DNA of 64,000 nt from Desulfobacterales bacterium (GCA_034003325.1 JAVEYW010000002.1:150189-214188), one strand, 5' to 3'; numbered from the stretch's first letter, positions 1-13,165 are shown. The notes: a model not told the origin generated them from the sequence alone. Numbers and translations: made by a program.

Positions 1-933
1 TTGAGATCTGCCATTCGAACGATTCTGACCGGTATCGGTTTTTTTGAGGCCATCAATTACAGCTTCATTCATCCGGATGCTTGCGACCGGCTTCAGCTAA
101 AAACCGATGACACCAGAAGAAACATCGTCCGAATTTTAAATCCTTTAAGTGAAGATCAGGCGGTCATGAGAAGCTCCTTGATTCCCGGGCTTTTAGAAAC
201 GATGCGTCGAAATAACAGTAAACAAATTAGAGAGTTGAAGCTTTTTGAAATCGGACAGACCTTTACCGCCGCCGCTGAAGAGGATCTTCCCGAAGAAACC
301 GAAATAGCGGCTGCATTATGGACCGGACTGCGATCCGCACCCGTCTGGCATGAGGCGCCGGCAAACAGCGACTTTTACGACATAAAGGGGGCTTTGGAAA
401 GCCTGCTCTCAGGGCTCGGCATCAAAGATGCCTGCTTCACACGGCTGGCCGATGATGATTGCACATATACCAAACCCGGGTATACGGCCGGCGTGTATAT
501 CGGAGATTTGCTTATCGGCCTTGTCGGAGAGGTGCACCCACAAACCCTTCGCCATTTTGATTTAAGACAGACCGCTTATATTTTTGAGCTGGACATTGCC
601 AAAATATCCCGGTTCATTCCGACGGAAAAAACATTTGCCGCCCTATCCAAATTCCCGGCCACCTCCCGGGATGTCACGCTTATTATCGATAAGGAAATCG
701 AAACACAGCGTATTCTTGAAAAAACAAAAGCCGGGAAGGATGCGCTGCTTGAAAGCGTTCACCTGTTTGACGTTTTTGAAGGAAAGCCAATCCCCGAGGG
801 CAAAAAGAGTGTTTCGTTCAGAATCACTTATCGCTCAACAACGGAGACGCTGGCGGATGAATTAATTAATAACCGTCATCAGAAAATATCCGAACAGTTG
901 ATTCGGGAGTTTAAGGCTGACTTGCCTGCCTGA
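1..933 (+). CDS. pheT: Phenylalanyl-tRNA synthetase beta subunit, C-terminal part (5' end outside window)
   Basis: PheT pairs with PheS in the alpha2beta2 enzyme that charges tRNA-Phe in the cytoplasm. Only the last 310 residues lie in the window; bacterial PheT is usually about 800 residues, so the open frame at base 1 is a window cut and not a start. The visible part covers the core fold (the segment running through FFEAINYSF and LNPLSEDQAVMRSSL is typical) and the C-terminal anticodon-binding FDX-ACB domain from about residue 210 (FPATSRDVTLII ... LFDVFEG ... GKKSVSFRITYRS). A small MerR-type gene follows within 50 bases, an order often seen after pheST in this group. Identity is secure. 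Confidence 0.96.
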   Translation: MRSAIRTILTGIGFFEAINYSFIHPDACDRLQLKTDDTRRNIVRILNPLSEDQAVMRSSLIPGLLETMRRNNSKQIRELKLFEIGQTFTAAAEEDLPEETEIAAALWTGLRSAPVWHEAPANSDFYDIKGALESLLSGLGIKDACFTRLADDDCTYTKPGYTAGVYIGDLLIGLVGEVHPQTLRHFDLRQTAYIFELDIAKISRFIPTEKTFAALSKFPATSRDVTLIIDKEIETQRILEKTKAGKDALLESVHLFDVFEGKPIPEGKKSVSFRITYRSTTETLADELINNRHQKISEQLIREFKADLPA

Positions 934-979
934 CAACCCGTGGCTTGTCCGGATGTTTTTGTTTATGCGGGCTATATCC

Positions 980-1327
980 ATGGAAAACAGCAATGACCCC
1001 GAGGGGGTTATTCCCGACAAGTTTTATTTTAAAATCGGCGAGGTCAGTTCCGTTGTTGGGCTTCCCACCCATGTTCTTCGGTTCTGGGAATCCGAATTCA
1101 AGCAGATTCGGCCCAAAAGAACTGCATCCGGCCAACGCCTTTACAGAAAAAAAGATGTTTTGCTGATTCTGAAAATTAAAGATCTGTTGTATAATAAAAA
1201 GTTTACCATCGCGGGAGCCAAGCGTTGTATTCAATCGGATTCGGAAACCCCGAACAATCTGTTTTCCAGAACCCTTCTTGACGAAATTCGAACCGAGTTG
1301 ATTTCCATTCGAGACTTTCTCGACTAG
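980..1327 (+). CDS. MerR-family transcriptional regulator
   Basis: A protein of about 115 residues with an N-terminal MerR-type winged helix: FKIGEVSSVVGLPTHVLRFWESEF is followed by a wing and second helix that include SGQRLYRKKDVLLILKIKDLL. The C-terminal tail is short and has no recognisable effector domain, as in the small MerR proteins commonly encoded after pheT. The ATG at 980 (MENSND) is chosen because it sits just before the conserved domain. In-frame ATGs at 953 and 965 are possible, and none of the three has a strong ribosome-binding site. It probably shares the pheST transcript. The target is unknown. Confidence 0.85.
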   Translation: MENSNDPEGVIPDKFYFKIGEVSSVVGLPTHVLRFWESEFKQIRPKRTASGQRLYRKKDVLLILKIKDLLYNKKFTIAGAKRCIQSDSETPNNLFSRTLLDEIRTELISIRDFLD

Positions 1328-1512
1328 CGACGAATTTGTACCCTCGTGGCCGTTTGCCGCCTCTAAAACACAACCGAACCGAATTAAGCGCTTTTTTCAC
1401 CAAGGATAAATCTCTTTAGAAACAAGAGACTATCCTAAAATGTGATTGAAAACGTCCTTGAATGCGTGCTATAAAAAAGGTTCTCTTAACCATCCTGGCA
1501 ACATAAAGACCT

Positions 1513-3699
1513 ATGGAATCCAAACCACTGAGGAAATCAAAAAAAAATCATTTGGAATTGCCGTTAGAACATTATAGCGGCATTTTGTCCCGGTATTTCC
1601 CTGAAAAAGGGGAAGAAGAAAATAAAATTCTCTTCGAAGCTCTCGCCTATGCCTACAAACACCATGCCGGTTATTTTAGAAAATCCGGAGAGCCCTATCT
1701 GAATCATCCGGTTGCCGTTGCTGAAAGCCTGATTCGAGATTTAAGTATCAAAGATCCGTTATTGATATCTGCCGCCCTGCTGCACGATGTCGTGGAAGAT
1801 GTGGCCTCCGTCACCATCAGAGATATTGAATCCATTTTCGGCACCACTGTGGCCAACTTGGTAGATGGGTGTACCAAGCTGCAATTGCAACAAAAAGACC
1901 GTGCCGTACAAAGCGATCTGACGCATAGTAAAATTTTTCTCAGTGCCAGCCGTCAACTCGGCGTACTTCTTATCAAATTGGCCGACCGGTTGCATAATAT
2001 GCAAACCCTTTCAAGTCTTCCGGAATCCAAACGAAGACGGATTGCGCTTGAAACCCTTCGGGTCTATGCGCCCATTGCTGCAAAACTGAATCTTTACGCC
2101 ATCAAGCGAAATTTATATAATTTGGCATTATCTTATCTTTTTCCAAGAAAAAGCAAAAAAATACATAATATCACCAAAGAGCTTTTTCTTTCCGAAGAAG
2201 TAAAAAACATTCATGAAACATTGTGCCATATTCTCTCTTTATCTCCGCATGAATATTCACTTCGTCCGCGCACCAAGGGTCTATGCAGTTTTTATTCCCA
2301 TCTAAGACAGACCATCGATATTAATAACGCTGAAAACATGGTGGATTTCACTATTGTTCTGCACACGGATGATCCCATTGCATGCTACGTTATTCTGGGT
2401 GAAATTAATCGGCATTTAAAACCGATTCCAAAATCGATTCGAGATTATATCGCCAACCAAAAACCCAATGGTTATCAAAGTTTGCATGTCAGAATCAACC
2501 AGGGTGGTCGAGATTATTTGATTAAAATTCGAACACGTGAAATGGATCTGCTGTCCAACTCCGGATTACGTTACCAGTGGAATGCCATTCACTTACAAGA
2601 ATCCTACTGGGGGGAAATCAGCGATCTGTTGCGAAATATAGGCGAATACGGCGGCGCCAGCTCCCAGCGGAAAAATTTAATTCAGATGGCCTATTCCGCT
2701 GAAGTTTTCGTATATACGCCCAAAGGAGATATCCATTATTTACCCCGTGGAAGCATTGTGCTTGATTTTGCCTATAAAATTCACTCGGACCTGGGAGATT
2801 ATTGCGATGGCGCGGAAATCTCCGGTCGCCGCGTCAGCCCCACCACGCGACTTAACGACGGGGATACGGTTAAAATAATCCAATCCGAAGAGCTTCTTGA
2901 TGTCGACTCGGATTTAGAAAAACTGTGCATGACACCAAAAGCACGAAGCGCGGTCAATAAGCTTCTGCAAAAACGGCGGCAGTCCGCAGCTAAAAAAATC
3001 GGGAGGGAAATTCTGTTTCAGGAGATAATTCGCCATGGGCTTTCGCCGGAACTTCTAAAAGAAGAAACCATGTCCCTTATCCTGAATATTCATCATATCA
3101 AAGATTTTTCACAAATGTACGTTCGCATCGGCCAGGATATTCTGTCGAGCAAGTTGATCCTTTATTATTTTGATCAATTCTCGGATATAAAACCCGAATT
3201 CCGCAGCCGGAAAGAGGCGACTGAAACCCGAAATACATTAATTGTATCAGACATTGAAAAAGCGGTGCATAAATTTTCTAAATGCTGCAAGCCGTTTCCG
3301 GGCCAATCCGGTGTGGTGGCGTCACTGAGTGAGCGGGGGGTGGCCTTTCATTTGGAATCGTGCAGAAATCTAATGGACGCCAACAGCTCGGGCTCTCAGC
3401 AGATTCTGAATGTTACCTGGGATCTGGAAACGAAATGGCCGTTTCCGATGGTATTCAACCTTCGCGCCAAGGGGATTTCCCTTCAGGAATTTATCCGGCT
3501 CATCTCACCAATCACCTTTCAATTTCAACTTCATAGACTTGAGAAGGGTCCGGCCAGAAGAACAGGACCTTCCGTCTTTGTTACTATCTCCATTCAAAGC
3601 TTTAAAGAGGCTGTCTCTTTTTTTCAATGTTTCGCACCAGGATCGGTCTCTGTACGTTCCTTTAGCCGAAAGGATCAAACAGAAAGCTTTTCCGCCTGA
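1513..3699 (+). CDS. RelA/SpoT-family (p)ppGpp hydrolase with degenerate synthetase domain
   Basis: A 728-residue protein with the full long-RSH layout: HD hydrolase (about 45-200), synthetase-like domain (about 245-360), TGS (about 395-460), a Cys-rich helical segment (CCKPF) and a degenerate ACT-like tail. Hydrolase residues are present: His51, His91-Asp92 and Glu95-Asp96 in HDVVED, and Asp158 in LADRLHNM. In the synthetase part GYQSLH (320-325) and an Asp near 278 remain. However, the strand that normally reads E-V-Q-I-R-T reads LIKIRT (336-341), so the catalytic Glu is Leu, and the DxxAxRV region is also lost. From known RSH enzymes this predicts alarmone hydrolysis without synthesis, as an inference. 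A second, synthesising RSH would then be expected elsewhere in the genome. I assign no symbol because relA and spoT would both mislead. Confidence 0.88.
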   Translation: MESKPLRKSKKNHLELPLEHYSGILSRYFPEKGEEENKILFEALAYAYKHHAGYFRKSGEPYLNHPVAVAESLIRDLSIKDPLLISAALLHDVVEDVASVTIRDIESIFGTTVANLVDGCTKLQLQQKDRAVQSDLTHSKIFLSASRQLGVLLIKLADRLHNMQTLSSLPESKRRRIALETLRVYAPIAAKLNLYAIKRNLYNLALSYLFPRKSKKIHNITKELFLSEEVKNIHETLCHILSLSPHEYSLRPRTKGLCSFYSHLRQTIDINNAENMVDFTIVLHTDDPIACYVILGEINRHLKPIPKSIRDYIANQKPNGYQSLHVRINQGGRDYLIKIRTREMDLLSNSGLRYQWNAIHLQESYWGEISDLLRNIGEYGGASSQRKNLIQMAYSAEVFVYTPKGDIHYLPRGSIVLDFAYKIHSDLGDYCDGAEISGRRVSPTTRLNDGDTVKIIQSEELLDVDSDLEKLCMTPKARSAVNKLLQKRRQSAAKKIGREILFQEIIRHGLSPELLKEETMSLILNIHHIKDFSQMYVRIGQDILSSKLILYYFDQFSDIKPEFRSRKEATETRNTLIVSDIEKAVHKFSKCCKPFPGQSGVVASLSERGVAFHLESCRNLMDANSSGSQQILNVTWDLETKWPFPMVFNLRAKGISLQEFIRLISPITFQFQLHRLEKGPARRTGPSVFVTISIQSFKEAVSFFQCFAPGSVSVRSFSRKDQTESFSA

Positions 3700-3785
3700 T
3701 TTTCAACGGTTAAATATAATCCATCATCGCCACCCCGTTTCTTCTTCGCACGGCGTCCAAAAGACCCACGGTTTCAGTCATCCTA

Positions 3786-5073
3786 TTATTGCCCCAATAA
3801 GTGCAGTCGCTCCTGATCGTTAAAGATTCGAATGCGTCCGAATTCACCGTCAAAACCCGGAATAATCGTTAACTTACGGCGCCGCATTCGATCAATGGCT
3901 TCCGCCAACAGCGGAATTCCCATACTGTCTATGTGTTCGATGGATAACCCGGTAAGAACATCGAATTCACAGCCGAGTTTTTCGGTTATATTTTTGTATT
4001 GCCGTGTTACTCTTTTCGTGTCGGGTCCGACCCCGTATATTTCTGAGAGGATATCGATTAGAGGGACTATCTTCACATACGGAATTGTCTTTGCCGGCGT
4101 TATGCCGTTCGGCCTGTCGGAAAGAGCTTCCACGCGATAGAGCACACCGAGGGTTAGCGGTTTTTCCACAAACGGAACATACGCCGTTAGTGGCATCCGT
4201 TTCCGACGGGTAACAGGATATATTGCATTTTCGGTGACCATCGAGATGATATTTTCCCCCCTCCGGATAGAATTCAAATGTACCGAGAAACTGGTCCGGA
4301 TCTCCTGAGGCGATGGCTGAGCGAATACCCTCATAGGAAAGCGTCGTCTCAAGCAGATTGGCCTCACGTCCCAGTTTTTGGGGCGAATGCGCATCCGAAT
4401 TAGACACCAACGTCAATCGGTCCAGTCCGGAAATCCGCCGGTTCATGGCCGGATCCGAGCTGAGGCCGGTTTCCACCGCAATAATATGCGGGGTCAACTC
4501 CTCAAAGCATTCCTCCATACTATCAAAACCGGATTTTGATCCGAAAAGGGAAAACCAGGGGGTCCAAATGTGTGCGGGAATGAAAAAAGAAGAATCTGAA
4601 ATATCAAGCGATAGCTCAAGAAGATGTTTGGCATCAAGGCCCAATATAGGCCTTCCGTCCGCCCTAACATTTCCGATCGCCCCCAACCGTGCATTAAACC
4701 GCTCGGCTGCCGCGAGATTTGGAAGAAAAACTAAATTGTGATTTTTTCGTGTCCGTCCGTTCTTTTTATATATATTGCTAATTTCACAGGAAAGAATAAA
4801 TCTTACCGGTTTTCGGCAGGCGATCGGCACCTGGTTATCGGCCATTCTCGCGGCTGCCTCATTGAGTTTGAATAAACCGGGTTCAGCCGGCACAAGCTTT
4901 TCCTTTATTTCCAAAAACCACCCAGGGTGAGTGAAATCGCCGGTTCCCACCACGGTGATGCCTTTCAGTTGGGCGTAAATATAAAGATGTTCAAAATCAA
5001 GATTTCGAGCCGTTGCCATCGAAAATCGGGAATGAATATGCAAATCTGCGATGAATCTCATTCGATGAGACAC
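3786..5073 (-). pseudogene. Endonuclease Q-type PHP-domain nuclease, interrupted by a +1 frameshift
   Basis: The first frame, read from 5073, encodes a PHP-domain protein starting IADLHIHSRFS, with ISCEISNIYKKNGR, HNLVFLPN and SNSDAHSP. This is the pattern of EndoQ-type enzymes, which cut DNA next to deaminated bases. The frame runs to CSVCGK and then turns to nonsense near 4165. The +1 frame, open down to 3786, continues the family exactly (PLTLGVLYRVEALSDRP, YGVGPDTKRV, IPGFDGEFG). The joint is a run of five A on the coding strand (T at 4161-4165 on the plus strand); four A would restore one frame of about 425 codons. Either the gene is recently disabled or a homopolymer base was miscalled. 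The start is a GTG at 5073, or the ATG at 5061 directly before the PHP motif. Confidence 0.82.
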
Positions 5074-5619
5074 CCATCCTTATTGGCAACGTTGGCGTAT
5101 TCGCCTTCAGGCAGAAAACCTTTTATATGTGCAGGAACTATATTATCAACAGGTAATCCGATATGTCCCTTTGGTCTTTCGAGGGTTTAACAAATGTTTA
5201 AAACAAGTGAGTTATAAACGAAAATGAACACTTTGTCCTTTTCCAATGAATTCCCGTGAAATTTCAACATGCGTTTTAAACCCCTATCTGATAGCGATTA
5301 TAATATAAATTCAAATAAATAATAAATTATAAACACTGTGAACACCCCTTATTATGATTAGTGTTCTTTATTAAAAAGAAACTAATATAACAACCATCAA
5401 AAAGGGAATGTCAATATCGCAGAGGTATCAATGATACTATTCAGCATTAAACTCATAAAAAACATATCATATTAGTTTGTTAAGTCCATTTTTCATCAAA
5501 ATATTTTCGACAAAATTCCCTTGTGTTTACCTTTTTAAAAAGTTATATGTTCAGGCTAATAATTCATTTTTTTCAAGACCTTTCAGCATATCATAAAAAA
5601 CGGGATATAAAGCCGGCCT
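5074..5619. other. AT-rich intergenic region between the EndoQ gene and the rdgC-like pair
   Basis: There is no convincing gene here. The stretch is strongly AT-rich, especially 5290-5480, and must carry the divergent promoters of its two flanking genes. One sequence at about 5144 (TTATCAACA) is a single mismatch from the DnaA box TTATCCACA. The location upstream of dnaN-gyrB makes an origin thinkable, but I could not find a cluster of DnaA boxes, so I do not call oriC. Confidence 0.5.
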
Positions 5620-6234
5620 ATGGGGTTATTGTCATCAAGTGTTTCCATCACGCGCTATAGAGTGGACGGCCAACCGGCTGACCCGATCATCGAAGCCGTT
5701 GAGAGCGGATTAAAACAAAATACCATCTATGAGATCGATAATGAAGAAACCGACAAGGCGGTTGGATGGACCGCGTTTGATACGCCATACCGACCAATGT
5801 TTGAAGGATCGTCATTTATCATCGGACCTCACTTTGTTTTTTCATTGAGAATCGATAAAAAAAGTATTTCCGCCAAGATTGTCAATAAACACCATGCGAT
5901 CGAGATGGCGAAAAAATTAGCAGAAAGTAGGCGGGAATATTTATCAAAGGAGGAAAAAAAGCTGATCAAGGATGCGGTGGTTCATGCACTGCACCGAAGA
6001 ATTCCCGCCACGCCGAATCTCTATGATGTCCTATGGAAATATGAAGCGCGCGAGCTTTGGTTTTTTTCAAATCAGAAAGCGGCGAACGAGGCGTTGGAAA
6101 GCCTTTTTTCAAAATCCTTCAAACTGAACCTGATTCGTCTTTTTCCATATACCGCGGCCACGCTGACCGCCGGTCTTTCCGATTCTCAAGTCGACAGCCT
6201 ATCGACGTTATCACCAGTCGGGTTTACGGAGTAG
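5620..6234 (+). CDS. RdgC-like recombination-associated protein, N-terminal-type subunit
   Basis: A 204-residue soluble protein resembling the nucleoid-associated RdgC family. In gammaproteobacteria RdgC binds DNA as a ring-shaped dimer and limits RecA. The start MGLLSSSVSITRYRV and the block LIKDAVVHALHRRIPATPNLYDVLW match the region around LKDEVLHSLLPRAF in E. coli RdgC. It is about 100 residues shorter than the E. coli protein (303), and the next gene begins four bases after its stop. The pair may therefore be a two-polypeptide form of the family. It lies directly upstream of dnaN and gyrB, which fits a role in replication or recombination. The function is inferred from similarity only. 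Confidence 0.7.
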   Translation: MGLLSSSVSITRYRVDGQPADPIIEAVESGLKQNTIYEIDNEETDKAVGWTAFDTPYRPMFEGSSFIIGPHFVFSLRIDKKSISAKIVNKHHAIEMAKKLAESRREYLSKEEKKLIKDAVVHALHRRIPATPNLYDVLWKYEARELWFFSNQKAANEALESLFSKSFKLNLIRLFPYTAATLTAGLSDSQVDSLSTLSPVGFTE

Positions 6235-6238
6235 AGCC

Positions 6239-6769
6239 ATGCTGGATGTTGCCGTTGCATATAACCGATATAAATTTTTGGGATTTGAGTTTCTGACCTG
6301 GGTATGGTTTTGTATTGAAAATAACCCATCAGAGCTGATAACGCTTCAGAAAGACTTGGTTTCTATTAATATTGGCAATCACATGGTGTTGGAAAACAGG
6401 CAAAGCAATGCCATGGAAACCATCAGCATCAAAGGAGACGATGCCGGTCTTGAAGAAGGTCGGCTGGCGCTGCAAAAAGGAGCGATGGTGACGGAAATCA
6501 ATTTATTGCAGAAATCAGGCGACCAGCGATGGCAGTTTACGATAAAAGGGGAGAGTTTAAGCCTTTGTAATCTGAAAATACCGGAAACGGGTCCCGTGGA
6601 ATCCCGGGAGGATATAGAAGGGGTCGTACTTGAAAGATCCTATCTTTATGACAAAGCGGTGGATTTGGTAACCCTTCTTTTCAATGAGTTTATCAAACGC
6701 CGCATATCGGACAAATGGCACCATCAAGAAATGCCGAAAATAAAAAAATGGATAACTGCGGAAGGATGA
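6239..6769 (+). CDS. Conserved partner of the RdgC-like protein, unknown function
   Basis: A 176-residue protein coupled to the preceding gene: GGAG at 6228-6231 serves the ATG at 6239, four bases after the previous stop. It begins LDVAVAYNRYKFLGFEFLTWVWF and contains a mixed alpha/beta core (ISIKGDDAGLEEGRLALQKGAMVTEINL) and a helical C-terminus. I recognise no catalytic motif, signal peptide or membrane segment. The FLTW-W segment recalls proteins encoded next to RdgC homologues in related bacteria, from memory and not checked. dnaN starts four bases downstream, so all four genes probably form one transcript. Possible roles are a DNA-binding subunit or a cofactor of the RdgC-like protein. 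Confidence 0.6.
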   Translation: MLDVAVAYNRYKFLGFEFLTWVWFCIENNPSELITLQKDLVSINIGNHMVLENRQSNAMETISIKGDDAGLEEGRLALQKGAMVTEINLLQKSGDQRWQFTIKGESLSLCNLKIPETGPVESREDIEGVVLERSYLYDKAVDLVTLLFNEFIKRRISDKWHHQEMPKIKKWITAEG

Positions 6770-6772
6770 GAA

Positions 6773-10314
<3,542 letters not shown>

Positions 10315-10319
10315 GAACG

Positions 10320-11702
10320 CTAAAACGCAATACTGTTCGGCGTTCTCGGAAAAGGGATAACATCGCGAATGTTATTAATACCGGTGACGAGCATCATCAA
10401 CCGCTCAAATCCAAGACCGAATCCGCTGTGTTCAACACTGCCAAACCGCCTGGAATCAAGGTACCACTCGTAATTTTGCTTTGATAAATGGGTCTCATCC
10501 ATTCTGGCTTCCAATACGTCCAGGCGCTCTTCGCGTTGACTGCCACCGATGATCTCGCCGATCCCCGGAACCAGCACATCCATGGCGGCAACCGTTTGTC
10601 CGTCGTCATTGACCCGCATATAAAACGGTTTGATGTGTTTGGGGTAATTATAAACAATTACTGGCCGTTTGAAATGCTGTTCGGTCAGATAGCGCTCATG
10701 TTCCGTCTGAAGATCCGTTCCGAAGCGCACGGGGTAATCAAAAGAAAGATCTGATTTTTCGAGAATATGAATGGCTTCTTGGTACGGCAGCCGAATAAAA
10801 TCATGTTCTATAATATTCTTCAATGAGGACAGGAGCGTTTTATCGACAAACTCCGCGAACAGACCGATATCTTCCCGACAGGTATCCAGGGCAAAGGCAA
10901 TTAGATATTTTATCATTTCTTCGGCCAGATTCATATCCCCGGTTAAATCGCAAAAAGCCATCTCCGGCTCAATCATCCAAAATTCGGCCGCATGGCGCCG
11001 GGTGTTTGAGTTCTCAGCTCGAAACGTGGGCCCGAAGGTATAAACATCACCGAGAGCCAGGGCAAACATTTCGGCGTTCAACTGGCCCGAAACAGTCAAA
11101 TTCGATTCGGTGCCGAAAAAATCTTTTGAATAATCCGTTCGCCCGTCTATTTTGGGAATGTTGTCCGTGTTAAGGGTGGTGACCTGAAACATTTCTCCGG
11201 CACCCTCGCAGTCCGACGCCGTAATGATGGGCGTGTGAAGGTAATGAAATCCCCGGTCTCTGAAAAAGCGATGAATAGCCCAGGAAAGATCGGCGCGAAT
11301 GCGAAAGGTGGCGCCGTATTTGTTGGTTCTGGGTCTTAGATGCGCGATGCCGCGTAAAAATTCGTCGGAATGCCGTTTTTTTTGCAACGGATACGACTCC
11401 GAAGCCACACCCAGTATATCAATTCGATTCGCTGTTAATTCCCATTGTTGACCTTTTCCCTGAGAGGGCAACAGAGAGCCGGTGACCGATAAAGCAGACC
11501 CGACGGTAAGCGTTCGAACGTCCTCATAGTTGGGTAAGGTGGGCGGGGCGATGAGTTGTAAATTTTTCAGGCATGAACCGTCGTTTATTTCGATAAAAGA
11601 AAATGCTTTGGCATCTCTTCGGGTTCGCATCCAGCCCTTTACCAAGATCTCATCCATGGGCGCTGTTGCGGTTAAGGCCTGTTTCACCCTTGTTCTTTTC
11701 AT
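10320..11702 (-). CDS. asnS: Asparaginyl-tRNA synthetase
   Basis: A class II synthetase of 460 residues that attaches asparagine to tRNA-Asn. The N-terminal OB-fold anticodon-binding domain (ILVKGWMRTRRDAKAFSFIEINDG) is followed by the catalytic core, with motif 2 at FGPTFRAENSNTRRHAAEFWMIEPE and motif 3 at GFGLGFERLMMLVTG. The tail NIRDVIPFPRTP is usual for AsnRS; the conserved set separates it from AspRS. It probably has its own promoter in the short gap before the upstream htrA-like gene on the same strand. Confidence 0.97.
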   Translation of the reverse strand: MKRTRVKQALTATAPMDEILVKGWMRTRRDAKAFSFIEINDGSCLKNLQLIAPPTLPNYEDVRTLTVGSALSVTGSLLPSQGKGQQWELTANRIDILGVASESYPLQKKRHSDEFLRGIAHLRPRTNKYGATFRIRADLSWAIHRFFRDRGFHYLHTPIITASDCEGAGEMFQVTTLNTDNIPKIDGRTDYSKDFFGTESNLTVSGQLNAEMFALALGDVYTFGPTFRAENSNTRRHAAEFWMIEPEMAFCDLTGDMNLAEEMIKYLIAFALDTCREDIGLFAEFVDKTLLSSLKNIIEHDFIRLPYQEAIHILEKSDLSFDYPVRFGTDLQTEHERYLTEQHFKRPVIVYNYPKHIKPFYMRVNDDGQTVAAMDVLVPGIGEIIGGSQREERLDVLEARMDETHLSKQNYEWYLDSRRFGSVEHSGFGLGFERLMMLVTGINNIRDVIPFPRTPNSIAF

Positions 11703-11737
11703 TTGATTTTTCTCCGGTCTAAGAAATACGGCATCCG

Positions 11738-13165
11738 CTATAGTTTGATGGTGATATGATACAGCGCGTCTTCGCGCTGAAGCAAAATAACCAAAGATGG
11801 TTTTAAATGATATCGAGCAATCGCCTTTTTAAAGTCCTCAATCGAATGAATGGTGATATCATCTATTTTTCTGATGATGTCCCCCGGCCTTGCGCCGATA
11901 TGCGCCAGATAAGAACGATTGGAAATCTCCGTAATCATAACGCCGTCCATGTTCCGGCGGGCAGACGATTTCCCGCCGGTTCGAGAGAGATTCTCGACCT
12001 TTATACCGAGCAGTTCATACGCATGGGCTAATGCTTCAGCCAAAGGAAACAGAGCGGCCCGGACTTGAACGCTTTTTATTTTGCCGTCTCGTATCAATTT
12101 TACCGGAATCTGATCCCCCTCCCCATAGGCATGCAACGCCGATTGAAAGTCCCCGGAAGAAGACAGTTTCCTTTGTCCCAGGGCAATAAGGACATCCCCG
12201 ACGTTAATCCCCGCGGAATCGGCTGGACCTTTTGACGCAACACTGCGGACCATGACACCCGACACCTCGGAGAGGTGCAGGTACTGGGCTATTTTTTCAT
12301 CCACCGGCTGAACCATCACACCAATCCAGGATTGAATCACTTCGCCGTGTTTAATTAAATCAAAAACGATTCGCCTGGCCCTGTTAATGGGTAGGGCAAA
12401 TCCGATGCCTTGTGCCTTGGCATAAATCGCCGTGTTGATGCCGATCAGTGCGCCGTTGATGTTCAGCAGCGGGCCGCCGCTGTTGCCGGGGTTGATGGAT
12501 GCGTCTGTTTGAATAAAATTGTGAAATTCGCTGTTTTCTACGCGGAGGCTTCTATCAAGGGCACTGATCACACCCGTGGTGACCGTATTGGAAAAACCAA
12601 ACGGGTTTCCGATAGCGATGACGGTTTCTCCGATCATCAGATCGTCCGAATTCCCCATTTTAACATCCGGCAGCGGCGTATCGGATATAATTTTTAGAAC
12701 CGCCAGATCCGAATCCGAATCGGCGCCGACAATTTGGGCTTCAAACTCCCGCTCATCCTTAAGAATCACTTTAATGGCGCCAGTCTCTGCAATCACATGG
12801 GCATTGGTAAGTACAAACCCGCGTTCGCCATCAATGATAACCCCCGACCCCAGGCTGGATCGTTGATATTTTTGTTCCATTTCCGGATCGAAAAAATCCT
12901 TGAAAAAGGAATCGAAAAAGGGATTGGCGCGGTATCCCGAAAAAGGATTGGTGCGAGCCCGAACCTCGTATTCCGTACTGATGTTGACAACCGCGGGGCT
13001 TACCCGTTTAACGGCGCGGACCACCGGCGTTTCCCGCGCATCTTCAACGGCACTTGCCCGTTGAGCGAATAGCGATAGTTGAAACAGAATCAAGAATAAA
13101 AGAATCCGTACGAAAACGCGGGTGTGCGGGACGCGGCATGATCGCGAGTTTTTTAACGGGGCCAT
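11738..13165 (-). CDS. HtrA/DegP-type periplasmic serine protease with two PDZ domains
   Basis: A 475-residue envelope quality-control protease. Residues 1-39 form a signal peptide (hydrophobic ILLFLILFQLSLF, likely cleavage after ASA). The trypsin-like domain has the triad His123 (LTNAHV), Asp153 (SDSDLAVLK) and Ser229 (NPGNSGGPL). Two PDZ domains follow, about 285-375 and 385-470. This is the DegP/DegQ/DegS layout; the two PDZ domains exclude DegS. Proteases of this kind degrade or refold misfolded periplasmic proteins. It lies downstream of the divergently read radical SAM gene's promoter region and 35 bases upstream of asnS on the same strand. Confidence 0.94.
   Translation of the reverse strand: MAPLKNSRSCRVPHTRVFVRILLFLILFQLSLFAQRASAVEDARETPVVRAVKRVSPAVVNISTEYEVRARTNPFSGYRANPFFDSFFKDFFDPEMEQKYQRSSLGSGVIIDGERGFVLTNAHVIAETGAIKVILKDEREFEAQIVGADSDSDLAVLKIISDTPLPDVKMGNSDDLMIGETVIAIGNPFGFSNTVTTGVISALDRSLRVENSEFHNFIQTDASINPGNSGGPLLNINGALIGINTAIYAKAQGIGFALPINRARRIVFDLIKHGEVIQSWIGVMVQPVDEKIAQYLHLSEVSGVMVRSVASKGPADSAGINVGDVLIALGQRKLSSSGDFQSALHAYGEGDQIPVKLIRDGKIKSVQVRAALFPLAEALAHAYELLGIKVENLSRTGGKSSARRNMDGVMITEISNRSYLAHIGARPGDIIRKIDDITIHSIEDFKKAIARYHLKPSLVILLQREDALYHITIKL

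Noticed and set aside
1328..1512. Possible tRNA gene between the MerR gene and the RSH gene
   Set aside because: No cloverleaf, T-loop (GTTCRA) or CCA context could be built; only a short CTCTT/AAGAG pairing is present.
5074..5619. Possible replication origin
   Set aside because: AT-rich and near dnaN, but only one near match to a DnaA box; no cluster was found.
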